A stretch of 64,000 nucleotides of DNA from Mesostigma viride (taxonomy: Eukaryota; Streptophyta; Mesostigmatophyceae; Mesostigmatales; Mesostigmataceae), in contig RPFO01000167.1 of the NCBI GenBank assembly GCA_009746045.1, forward strand, positions 124,001 through 188,000, in the 5' to 3' direction. How positions within the stretch are numbered: position 1 is the stretch's first letter; every line of letters begins with the position of its first letter. Positions 40,301 to 62,100 of the stretch are shown in pieces. The notes under the pieces were generated by a model. The model did no database searches, was not told the DNA's origin, and saw only the letters and a program-made list of their open reading frames with translations. The position numbers and the translations under genes are program-made.

Positions 40301-42805
40301 TTGGTTGGTTGGTTGGTTGGTTGGTTGGTTGGTTGGTTGGTTGGTTGGTTGGTTGGTTGGTTGGTTGGTTGGTTGGTTGGTTGGTTGGTTGGTTGGTTGG
40401 TTGGTTGGTTGGTTGGTTGGTTGGTTGGTTGGTTGGTTGGTTGGTTGGTTGGTTGGTTGGTTGGGTGACCATTCAGACACGGACAAAGTGGGTGGGTGAA
40501 TGCAGGGGAGTATGCAGTCAAGGTGCCACCAGCACGAACCACGGAGCACCTAATGCAAAAAGTGGAAGCCCTGCAGTGTGCACACCAAACAGTCAAGGTG
40601 GATTTCCAGCCGATTCACAGTGGCTGCACAGCACAACCGCACACCTCCCCCTCCCCCCCCTCCCCCCCGAAACCAAACAGCGCGTTGAAATCCCCCTCCT
40701 CCCAACACACACGGAGGCCACAAGCGCGAGGGCTAACAAACGAGAGAAGAAAGAAGCGCACCGCTCAACAACCAAACAGACCCACCTCCTTCCTTCAGGA
40801 CAAATGCCAAGATGTCCATCTAAAGAAGACGTGTTGTATGTACACAGCCAGCCAGCCAGCCATCCTCATGTTCCGAGCTCACCTACAATAGTCCCCACAA
40901 CCCACACAAACGATGAGACTACACCGCGATATAGTACGCGACCACAGTGCCACTGTTGGCTCCCTTGAACGCAGGCCACAAGTACGCTGCCGCACGACCT
41001 TGCCCAACTTGTGGGGCGAGCCTTCACTATGTCAACGATGTGGGCCAACCTCGGTCATGACAAGGCAGTCGAGCAGCTCGAATTCCTTTTCCACTTGGCA
41101 TCCATCCAAACCAGAACACAACACTCACAGGTTTTATTAGGAACCGTGTACCCTCAACTAAGCCAAGACGGCTGCACCACCAAGGCTCATTAGATAACCT
41201 GTGCATATGCCAAGCATTCCTGGCCACCAAAACAGGCACACCGCCCAGCCAAATCAAAGTCGCACTCTATCCAATGCCCTGCTGCTTGCAACGCACAGCG
41301 CTGCTGGCCGAAACCTACTATATTCCATCGCCGGAGCACACCACCGCAGTACACCACCACCGCGTACTCCCTCATGGCCCACGTGCTAAACTAGAGCGAC
41401 CGGCCTCCGCACAGTGACCTGCATGCTTCTTGTGCTGTGACCTGCACCATGCGCAGTTTCTCCACCACGGTATACAACGATCATGGCCACAGCGATGGGC
41501 CGCTATCACCAAGGACTTCCTCGCTACTGCCAACAATGCGCCATGCTGCCTGCGCAACCCTGACTGTGGATCATGCCACCGAGGCAGACATGAGGCACAC
41601 AACCGACATGTAGTTCGACTCCACGTCACACTATTGTATCACTGTTGCAACAGCACAGGTGTGGCACCGCAGCTGCAAGGCGGGGGAGCCCATGCCAAGC
41701 TGCCAACTCACACCGCCTCACGCAAGAACAGCCCAGCTGTCATACCCAGCGGTCGGACCAAGCCGCCGCACTACGCAGGCACACCCACTGTACGCCCCTC
41801 CCACTCCATCCCGCTCTCTATCCCGCTGCTACTGCACACCCATACACTAGCTGCTATCGTACACCCACACTCCCCACACCCACACGCACTTCCCACACTA
41901 CGTGGAGGCCACGATGCAACTGAGGCCAGCACGCGGATGTGGTCTAGTGCGCGCGGTAGCACACAGCACAGCACGTAGTGCGAGGCATGTAGTGAAGCAC
42001 CGTAGCTTAAGAGTGAAGCACGTAGTATGTGCACCACAGCAAACAGCCTATAGATTCTATGGCTCAATGCCAGGGATACTGCTGGGGGGCTTTCCTGCCC
42101 TTTCTCTCCACACTCCTGCCCCTTGTCTCCTGACTTCTGCCCGCCCGTGCAACTCCTGCTTCGCCAGCGCAAGGCCCCCAGCGTGGATGCATGCCCGCTG
42201 CTTGATATCGCGGAGCTCAATACCAAAGATCGCATCAGCACTCTGGGCCAGGAGTGGGGACGAGACAGCTGGCATGAACAAGATCATCCTATGCACACCC
42301 TGAGGGTCCCTGCACGATGTGCGCAGCCCCTCTTTGCCTACAGATGCCAGGCGTTCTGACCTGTCCGACTGCCGAAATGACTATACCCCTGATACTGCCC
42401 CCATGCCGCTAGTCAGGAACAATGCGCTACGAGCCGCCACGTGCATGCAGCCAGGTTGTGGTTGGGAGGACAACAAGGCAGAACCATAACACATGTGCTA
42501 TGGACATGCCGTTACGATGCAAGCGAGTGAGAGTACAGGCATGCCGGCAAGACATACCCGCACGGGCAGGGCCTGAAGATCTCGTCCGTTTCATCCAGGG
42601 GCTCGATACACAGCGGGCACAAGTTGTCATCTGACACTTGGCCGTCGGAACGACCGCCAAGACCAGTCCCCATACGTTTTCCAACCATTGACTTGGCGCC
42701 AAGTTGCGGTCCGCCGCCACCATCATTAACGACATAGTTTCCACTACCAAGTGAACCGCCACCGGAGGACACGGCAGCTGAAGCTCTAAGTTTCCGACCC
42801 CTCAT
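36426..42805 (-). CDS. NOT4-type RING E3 ligase-like protein with C-terminal UBZ finger
   Basis: Three-exon model on the minus strand: 42805-42558, 40047-38683, 37683-36426; 957 codons including stop, all junction phases agree. Donors GTATGT and GTGGGT, acceptors CCCCAG. The RING spans exons 1-2: [20 protein letters not shown] then [17 protein letters not shown] and LCPSCRAPY, residues about 63-111. This is the C4C4-like NOT4/CNOT4 RING, which ubiquitinates proteins as part of CCR4-NOT. The middle (about 115-895) is low complexity with polyQ and Gly/Ser runs; the RRM and CCCH finger normal in CNOT4 are not visible. The last 55 residues hold [20 protein letters not shown] then ECL, a C2HC UBZ4-like finger that would bind ubiquitin. 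No RNA evidence; the exon 2/3 junction is the least certain. May be a NOT4 paralogue rather than the orthologue. Confidence 0.75.
37030..37062 (-). repeat. PolyQ codon run in RING/UBZ gene
   Basis: CAG/CAA run coding for eight to nine Gln. Similar runs lie at 36606-36630 and 37363-37396 in the same exon. Confidence 0.8.
40048..42557 (-). other. Intron 1 of the RING/UBZ gene (2.5 kb)
   Basis: Donor GTATGT at the 42557 end and acceptor CAG at 40050-40048 split the RING domain between its third and fourth metal-ligand pairs. Contains the TTGG array and no other exon that I can detect. Confidence 0.7.
40248..40465. repeat. TTGG/CCAA tetranucleotide array, about 54 copies
   Basis: Uninterrupted (TTGG)n on the plus strand, within intron 1 of the minus-strand RING gene, about 200 bp upstream of its acceptor. 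In transcript sense it is (CCAA)n. Apparent Gly-Trp-Leu-Val and Asn-Gln-Pro-Thr repeat proteins here are translation artefacts. Confidence 0.97.
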
Positions 42806-44748
42806 CCCCTGTTATCCTGCCCTGTCTACCTCCGAAGCATATATCGTGTCCTTCTCCCAGCCTTGTTGTAGAATGATGGCAGGCAGTGCGGTATTGTAAC
42901 TTCACAGGTGTCAAACCCAAGTGAGCGTTCCATGACGCGGGCCATACTGCGCCACGATAAACGTCATCACAAGAGCCCAGCTCATAACCTTCTGCCAAAA
43001 GCTCTCTTCTACCAAGAAAATAGCTGCATCACAAAAAGCCTGCTACCACTCGTTCCCGTCCATGAGGTAGATCTTCCAGCCGATGGTAATCACTAGCGGG
43101 CATGGCCATGTCGCCGTTGGCGCTCACGAAGAAAACAGTAACAGGAAAACTCCGTGCTTTGGATGGCAATGCGCCGATTGTATTGTATTTCTCGGATCCA
43201 CGCGTTGCCGCGGGCCTCAACCGGCCACCATTCCGGCCGAAACAGCCGGCCAGCTCCATGCGTATGGACTGGTGGGAAGGCACGACTTCATTGCTGGCCT
43301 CTTTGCCTTTTTGGCGCTCGATGGAGTCGACCACCACGGCCAAGTTGCTTCCGGCCTCGCAGGCTCCAGGCCTCAGGCCAAGGCATAGACCTCTGACTTC
43401 AGAGGCCCCAGCGGCGCGGCGCTGACTGACTGGCAGCTTTCACGAGGTCGCTGGCAGCGCGCGGAAGCCGGAAATTGCAAGAAAACTCGAAAGTCTTGGT
43501 TCCGGTTGCCCAGATGCGGTTGGTGCAGGGATGGCCGACCTTCCGTGTTCCATGCTACGGACAGTTTTGTCGGGATGTTATAGATGTTTTCTACTAGATG
43601 GCATTCTCGCGCGATGCTGACATAAGATTTGCGTTGCCTTTCTTCCCGCCTTTCCTTGCCTTACATGTGGCAATGACCGCTACAGCCGCAGATCCAGGAT
43701 TCCAGGACAGGTCCTGCATGCTGACACATGTACGGCAGAAATGAGTTACTGACGGTCTGATGTACGAAATAAGCATCATATTTTAAGAAAATCGAAAGAC
43801 TCGGGTCGAACGCGCGGGCCGCTAACGAGGCGGGCACACAGAGATCGGCGATAATAGCATTCGTGCGTCCGGAAGTTGCCACCCGCTCGGAAGGCCGGAA
43901 GTTATTGCGCATGGAGCAGAAAGCCAATGCTTGACCTGCAAATAATTCAAGGCGTGACGGTATTGGTAACCGCTGCAAACGGAGGAACTGGCTTCTGGGA
44001 GCTCTTCTGGGCCAATCCGCGCCAAGCGCCAAGCGCGCCGGCAGGCGCGCGGCCGCTTCAGCGCCGGTCGGAGCGCACTCAGCGCAGCGAAGGAGCACCT
44101 TACTGTACTCCGAACTACGCGATGGCTGGTCTGATACCTACGGTACAGCTGTACTGTAGGGGAACGGCGTGGGACACAACAACAACAACAACGACTGTAG
44201 GGGAACCGCGGGCATGCTGTAGTAGCAGCGGTTAAATGGGAGCCGGGTGGCACGATGGGGCAAAGGGCACTAACCTTTGGGAGCTCCTGTGGGGCTTGTC
44301 GGGCGTAGAGCCACTCATATTCAAACCGTTGTACAGTAGTACGGCACTGGACGTTCACGTCTAGACATGGTTGGTATTTTAAAGCCAACGGGCAGGACCG
44401 CCCAAAAAACAAACGTCTTGCCCACACAGCAAAGACAACTGGCCGTTAGCGGGAAGGCGATGGCCGCGTTTGCAGAGAGAAACTTGAAATGACAATGGTC
44501 CAGCAGTCGGGGATTAGAGGACATCATTCTATCTATTTCAATGCGACTTTGTTTTTATGAAGCCAGGGATATGTTGTGGAACGTTACGCTATCATAAAAT
44601 AGGTCAATACCGGTTCGGTCAAGCACTGCGCCTGGCTTGCAGCAAAGGCGGATCTTTACAAATTTTTTGTTTCGAGAAGGTTTAAATGCAGAGGCCGAAG
44701 GCCTGTCATGTTAAGCTTACAACAACACCCTGAAAACATCACCATATA
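42806..44748. other. Divergent intergenic region between RING gene and MPS1
   Basis: About 1.9 kb shared upstream region of two divergently transcribed genes, so both promoters should lie here; no TATA-like element stands out. One minus-strand frame (43029-43343 and upstream) has gene-like composition (NLAVVVDSIERQKGKEASNE, SFPVTVFFVSANGDMAMPAS) but no recognised domain and no clear start, so it is not called as a gene. GCGCAGCGAAGGAGCAC at 44084-44100 recurs inverted at about 60260-60276, hinting at a dispersed repeat. Confidence 0.45.
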
Positions 44749-55008
<10,260 letters not shown>

Positions 55009-55456
55009 GGGACGGGGGGCGGGTGTGGCACCATGCAGCTGGTTTACTAGTGATGCCGCTGGCCGGAGCTGCCAGATAGCAAGGAATGCCGTGAGGGGCA
55101 TAGCTTTGGACCTTTGTTTGGTACGCTGGACAAGGGGCTGCGACAACCGTCGCACGGATTCTTGCAAACGCTGCTGCTAGCTGTACGCAATCTCTGCCAC
55201 GGATGTTTTGCATACCAGGGTATATACCATTGTGACACCTCATCACAAGGTTGGAGTTTATTTGTTTTGCGTAAAATACTCGACATTTTACTTTACTGCA
55301 ATGATCTGCAATATTGACATAAACATGCTATTGGATCTGCTGTTTCAATCAAAAGTGTGGAGAAATGTGTCCTGTCTCCAAAGCATGCCCTGCCAGGAGG
55401 ACCTAACAGAAAAATAGATAGTGAGATTAGGGCTGCAAGATTTGATTGCATCTCAT

Positions 55457-55461
55457 TGTAA
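55457..55461 (+). terminator. Possible TGTAA polyadenylation signal for MPS1
   Basis: TGTAA 449 bp after the stop codon, the pentamer used by chlorophyte genes. Chance occurrence is likely at this length. Confidence 0.25.
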
Positions 55462-56047
55462 TTAAACATGTATTGCATGTACGTCAATTATAAACATGCC
55501 CGCGCTTTGATCAACCACGCAGGCCATTAATTAATTAATTAGACTCGTGCTCCCATTGGGGAGTCACATTAACCCCGATGGATGGATGGATGGACGCAGG
55601 CCATAGCTACGTAGAATACATAGAATACACATGAATTCATGCACCCTGGGTTTGTTTTGCATGCATGGCCTGCGGCCTGCAAAAAACAATTAAAAAATTA
55701 ATAGGGGGGGCCGGGGCTTATATGATGCAGCCTTGATATAATCGAACTGAAGCAGCAACCAGCAGTTGTGTATATAGGGGTTGAAGGTTCCTTTATTGGT
55801 ACCCACGTGACGCAGTCTACGTACGTGATAGTTAATTAATTAAGCAGCAAGCAGCTCGATCCAATTGTGATCCACAGCTTAATTTGGATGTATGTGACTG
55901 AAAGCAGTACTGAGTAGCTGGACTTCCTGGCTTTGATATGCCGGCCGGCGTCTTGGCCAGCGGGCAGGCCGCAGCCATGCTAAAAGCCTCATATCAGCTA
56001 CAGTACACATCTACAGCAGTAGAAAATTGAGGCTGTGTCATAACTGT

Positions 56048-56052
56048 TTACA
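56048..56052 (-). terminator. TGTAA polyadenylation-type signal for the SAL1-like gene
   Basis: On the minus strand GGAATGTAAACAG lies 141 bp past the stop codon at 56193, the position and sequence of a chlorophyte poly(A) signal. Confidence 0.5.
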
Positions 56053-56192
56053 TTCCGGCTTGTGCAATACAGATCTACAGACAGGTGGGACAGGATGCTC
56101 CTTTACTGCTGTACAGGGTTTTGGAGGCCCCACGCCAGGTCCTCACAAAAAACCGAGTAGCTCTGCCATGTAGATCCCATCCCGCCATCATC

Positions 56193-59100
56193 TCAAAACT
56201 CCTTTGGATCTGGAACATAAGAGTTGACGACCTTCAGCGTCTTCTCGTGCAGAAGGCCATTGGAGACCACCACGCCCATGCCTTGTGGCGTGAACAGGCG
56301 GCCACTAAGGTCCAGGGGCTCGCCCCCAAAGCCAGTGACCTGCAGCCACCACCAGGCAGCGCAAACCTTGATCCGCTTTGTTAGTCATGGGCCCAACGGG
56401 CAGGGATGATGAAAGGCGCATGGTAGAATACTTTGCGTTTGCAAGCACACATAAGGCACCCGAAAAAGGGAAAAGAGAAAATGGATAAAAAGAAACAACA
56501 CGAAGAATTCCCATCACGGGCAGGAAGCAATACCCTCATTGATACCCCGTGCTGCTTGCTACATCGGGCCCATGCAAGGAGTTCTCACATTAAGGCTCAC
56601 CTTAAAGGGCTCCTTACCTTGCCGCCAGCCTCCTCAACAATGATGACGCCCGCGGCGTGGTCCCAAGTCTGCCACCACACGGCACAAATTGATGACGCCA
56701 TAGCGTGGGGAGGACAGGGTTTGCTGTGTAAGAGCCACACATTGCCGATGCAAGTCACAAGCAACGCCTTGCATGCTTGCAATGGCCTTACCAATGATAC
56801 AGCACATCGACGTTATCAGTGGTTACTCCCCATTAGGAAGTCTGCATGCTGGCGCTGGCGATTTTGCACTGCTTGGAATTAAAAAGGTGCCAGCATTGCC
56901 CACACCGCGATCCCAAATAAGCCCACTCTGGACCCCTGGCCAGCACCACCCACATGGCTGCAACCACATCGTCACCATGATACTGTTGCACGCATACCGT
57001 GGCATGCATACAGTTGCAACATCATTCCTTTGACACCATCAAGGAGACACCGTTCCTTTGACACCATCAAGGAGACATCGTTCCTTTGACACCATCAAGG
57101 AGACATCGTTCCTTTGACACCATCAAGGAGACATCGTTCCTTTGACACCATCAAGGAGACATCGTTCCTTTGACACCATCAAGGAGACATCGTTCCTTTG
57201 ACACCATCAAGGAGACATCGTTCCTTTGACACCATCAAGGAGACATCGTTCCTTTGACACCATCAAGGAGACATCGTTCCTTTGACACCATCAAGGAGAC
57301 ATCGTTCCTTTGACACCATCAAGGAGACATCGTTCCTTTGACACCATCAAGGAGACATCGTTCCTTTGACACCATCAAGGAGACATCGTTCCTTTGACAC
57401 CATCAAGGAGACATCGTTCCTTTGACACCATCAAGGAGACATCGTTCCTTTGACACCATCAAGGAGACATCGTTCCTTTGACACCATCAAGGAGACATCG
57501 TTCCTTTGACACCATCAAGGAGACATCGTTCCTTTGACACCATCAAGGAGACATCGTTCCTTTGACACCATCAAGGAGACATCGTTCCTTTGACACCATC
57601 AAGGAGACATCGTTCCTTTGACACCATCAAGGAGACATCGTTCCTTTGACACCATCAAGGAGACATCGTTCCTTTGACACCATCAAGGAGACATCGTTCC
57701 TTTGACACCATCAAGGAGACATCGTTCCTTTGACACCATCAAGGAGACATCGTTCCTTTGACACCATCAAGGAGACATCGTTCCTTTGACACCATCAAGG
57801 AGACATCGTTCCTTTGACACCATCAAGGAGACATCGTTCCTTTGACACCATCAAGGAGACATCGTTCCTTTGATATGCTCAAGGAGACATCGTTCCTTTG
57901 ACACCATCAAGGAGACATCGTTCCTTTGACACCATCAAGTAGACATCGTTCCTTTGACACCATCAAGGAGACATCGTTCCTTTGACACCATCAAGGAGAC
58001 ATCGTTCCTTTGACACCATCAAGGAGACATCGTTCCTTTGACACCATCAAGGAGACATCGTTCCTTTGACACCATCAAGGAGACATCGTTCCTTTGACAC
58101 CATCAAGGAGACATCGTTCCTTTGATATGCTCAAGGAGACATCGTTCCTTTGACACCATCAAGGAGACATCGTTCCTTTGACACCATCAAGTAGACATCG
58201 TTCCTTTGACACCATCAAGGAGACATCGTTCCTTTGACACCATCAAGGAGACATCGTTCCTTTGACACCATCAAGGAGACATCGTTCCTTTGATATGCTC
58301 AAGGAGACATCGTTCCTTTGACACCATCAAGGAGACATCGTTCCTTTGACACCATCAAGGAGACATCGTTCCTTTGACACCATCAAGGAGACATCGTTCC
58401 TTTGACACCATCAAGTAGACATCGTTCCTTTGACACCATCAAGGAGACATCGTTCCTTTGACACCATCAAGGAGACATCGTTCCTTTGACACCATCAAGG
58501 AGACATCGTTCCTTTGACACCATCAAGGAGACATCGTTCCTTTGACACCATCAAGGAGACATCGTTCCTTTGACACCATCAAGGAGACATCGTTCCTTTG
58601 ATATGCTCAAGGAGACATCGTTCCTTTGACACCATCAAGGAGACATCGTTCCTTTGACACCATCAAGTAGACATCGTTCCTTTGACACCATCAAGGAGAC
58701 ATCGTTCCTTTGACACCATCAAGGAGACATCATTCCTTTGACACCATCAAGGAGACATCGTTCCTTTGACACCATCAAGGAGACATCGTTCCTTTGACAC
58801 CATCAAGGAGACATCGTTCCTTTGACACCATCAAGGAGACATCGTTCCTTTGACACCATCAAGGAGACATCGTTCCTTTGACACCATCAAGGAGACATCG
58901 TTCCTTTGACACCATCAAGGAGACATCGTTCCTTTGACACCATCAAGGAGACATCGTTCCTTTGATATGCTCAAGGAGACATGGTTCCTTTGACACCATC
59001 AAGGAGACACCGTTCCTTTGACACCATCAAGGAGACATCGTTCCTTTGACACCATCAAGGAGACATCGTTCCTTTGACACCATCAAGGAGACATCGTTCC

Positions 59101-62100
59101 TTTGACACCATCAAGGAGACATCGTTCCTTTGACATCATCAAGGAGACATCGGTCCTTTGACACCATCAAGGAGACATCGTTCCTTTGACACCATGCTCA
59201 AACTTATGCACAGGTGAGCTGCCTAAGACCCCCAAGTGTTGCCTGATGAAAGCCGTGAGTGTGAGTGCAGCTAAAGCAACGAACAGCAAGTAACACGCGT
59301 ACATCGCCTGAAGTGCTCGTTAGATACCAGGAGTGATGAATACAGGGACGATAGAGGCGGAGAGGTGAGTAAGAACAAATATAGTCGGGTGATCGCATCG
59401 TTGCCAGCACACTGCGCGCCGACCTTGAGCTGCGGAAAGTTCTTGACCGGATGCTGCACGAACACGGACGCCTGCCCGGCCGCCACCGCCGCATACTTGC
59501 AGATGCTGCCAGGTGGCAGCGATCGGTGAATAGTTGGACCACAATAGTTGCATCACGCACCCCAGTCATGATCAAACAAGGCAAGCATGGGGGAAAAAGC
59601 ATGGGACTTTAGTTTCTCCCACTGGGGCATCATCACAGGGGCATCGCATGCATCCGCCCCCGCAGATCCATCCATGACTGTTTGCAGTAGGCCAGTGGGC
59701 CAGCAGGCCAGGAGGCCAGGAGGCCAGGAGGCCAGGAGGCCAGGAGGCCAGTGGGCCAGTGGGCCAGTGGGCCAGCAGGCCAGTGGGCCAGTGGGCCAGT
59801 GGGCCAGTGGGCCAGTGGGCCAGTGGGCCAGTGGTCAGGAGGCCAATGTGCCCGTGAGGCTACTATGTCACCTACCGCGGTGAGGCCAGACAGAGACAAG
59901 CCTGAGCCCCACAGGATTGATGAAAAGCACGTGACCGCGTCAGCCCCACAAGATGTGCACCAAGGACGTGCCATGCGCGACACCCACCCATAGCAGCGAA
60001 ACCATCTCCAAATCGATCAACGCTATTATTATTATTATCATTATTATTATTATTATTATTATTACAAGGACACCCGATAGGGGCCAAGCCCCTATTGTTT
60101 TAGATTCTTTATACTATTACTTATTAGAGACCCGTACTCAAGTCCGGCTGCTATCTGAATTCCCGTGACCGTGGCTTGTTGCCCGTGGCTAGTGTCCCGT
60201 CACCCGTCACCCCTCGCCCGTCGCCGCTGAAATTCCTTCCGTCCCTTGTTCCTAGTAACGTGCTCCTTCGCTGCGCTCCGGAGAGGAGGCCACTTTAAGT
60301 GGCCACACGCCTAGTGGCGCGCCTGGCGCTTCGCGCGGGTAGCATCAACCAACCGTGGAATTTCTCATAACAGATTTTGCAACCAAAGGTCACCGAGTTT
60401 GCTTTATATAATAGAAAGGATTCTTATAGTTAGTATTATCATTATGGCACACACATCCATCACTCGGCAGCACAGGGGCAGCGCTCATAACCCGCGGCCA
60501 TTCACCATTAGCCATTAGCCATTAGCCATTAGCCATTAGCCATTAGCCATTAGCCATTAGCCAGTAGCCAGTAGCCAGTAGCCAGTAGCCAGTAGCCAGC
60601 AGCCATTAGCCATTAGCCATTAGCCAGTAGCCAGTAGCCATTAGCCATGAGCCATTAGCCATTAGCCATTAGCCATTAGCCAGTAGCCAGTAGCCAGTAG
60701 CCAGCAGCCAGCAGCCAGCAGCCAGCAGCCAGTAGCCAGTAGCCAGTAGCCAGTAGCCAGTAGCCAGTAGCCAGTAGCCAGTAGCCAGTAGCCAGTAGCC
60801 AGTAGCCAGTAGCCAGTAGCCATTAGCCATTAGCCAGTAGCCAGTAGCCAGTAGCCAGTAGCCAGTAGCCAGTAGCCAGTAGCCAGTAGCCAGTAGCCAG
60901 TAGCCAGTAGCCATTAGCGATTAGCCATTAGCCATTAGCCAGTAGCCAGTAGCCAGTAGCCAGTAGCCAGTAGCCAGTAGCCAATAGCCAGTAGCCAGTA
61001 GCCAGTAGCCAGTAGCAAGTAGCCAGTAGCCAAAAGCCATAGCGCAGAGAGATGCACCTTTCGCAACAGAGGGACGCACCTTCCGCAGCAGATGGGGCGT
61101 GGGTGGGGGCCATCCCCCGCCGCGACGCCGGCCTCCTCGTCCTCCAGCTTGGCGGCGCGCGCGACCGACGTGCCAAACGCCATCTCATCCCAGACCTGCC
61201 GCACGTCACCCCCATCAAGGATTCCGCACGTCACCCCCATCAAGGACGCCGCACGTCAGTCAACCGCAGGATGCCAGGACGGGCATGTGGGGGTAGGCCA
61301 TACCATTTGCGCGCGCGGTGGGAAGGCCGGCGATGATGAGCACGAGGGGGAGAGCGCAAGCAGGTTGATTGGGATCCACTCGAGCCCGCACGACCGTCGT
61401 CGACACAACACAAGTCGTGAGAAGAACAGAGACTACACGTACACGTGACCGTGAGATAAGAAGATGGCATATGCCACCACAACACGGAGAAGAATCGAGA
61501 ATGAATATTTGAGTGGTACAGTGACCAGGACAGAGCGCGCAAAACGCTCGTGAATGTGTTACATGGCCCTGGGCGCGTGCGCACACGGACACCACATGGG
61601 GTCCGCCGCAAAATTTCAGACGGTTGGGCCCATGCCTGCAGGCCGGGCCCATGCCTGCAGGCCGGGCCCATGCCCGCAGGCATGCAGGAAAAATGAACCG
61701 TCACGCAAAGATCTTGCGGGCCTTCCCACGTTTCGTCCCAATCTGCCAGGAGCCATAAGCCCAACTCCACCCACCTGTGGATGCCTGCACATGACCCCCT
61801 AACATAGCTGCCCCTGAACCCACCCACCTCAACACCCCCCTCCCCCGCACACCAAGCCCATGATGCAACTCCTTGCCGCGTGCAGAAACAGAAACGAGAA
61901 CCTCCACCGACCTCATACAAAATCACCCACCAGCATAGACCCACCAACGTGGGACCCACCAACCTGTACTCCACCCACCTCATGGTCTGAGATGCAACAG
62001 TGCTCCACCCACCTCATGGTCTGAGATGCAACAGTACTACACCCACCTCATGGTCTGAGATGCAACAGTACTACACCCACCTCATGGTCTGAGATGCAAC

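Larger units (their letters stand above)
55009..56192. other. Convergent intergenic region MPS1 / SAL1-like gene
   Basis: 3' UTRs of both genes expected. Short TTAA runs (55525-55540, 55830-55842), a GATG repeat (55577-55593) and AT-rich filler; no coding signal. Confidence 0.5.

Noticed and set aside
40222-40499. Long Gly-Trp-Leu-Val or Asn-Gln-Pro-Thr repeat proteins
   Set aside because: Simple translation of the TTGG array in an intron.
57024-59194. CRISPR-like array
   Set aside because: Units are directly adjacent with no unique spacers, and the sequence is a eukaryotic intron; a minisatellite.
60505-61035. Interstitial telomere repeat
   Set aside because: AGCCAGT/AGCCATT does not match TTTAGGG, TTAGGG or TTTTAGGG on either strand, and the field lies inside a gene.
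61240-61983. A 247-codon minus frame in the SAL1-like intron
   Set aside because: Cys/Trp/His-rich noise without similarity to the enzyme; flanking exons join in phase without it.
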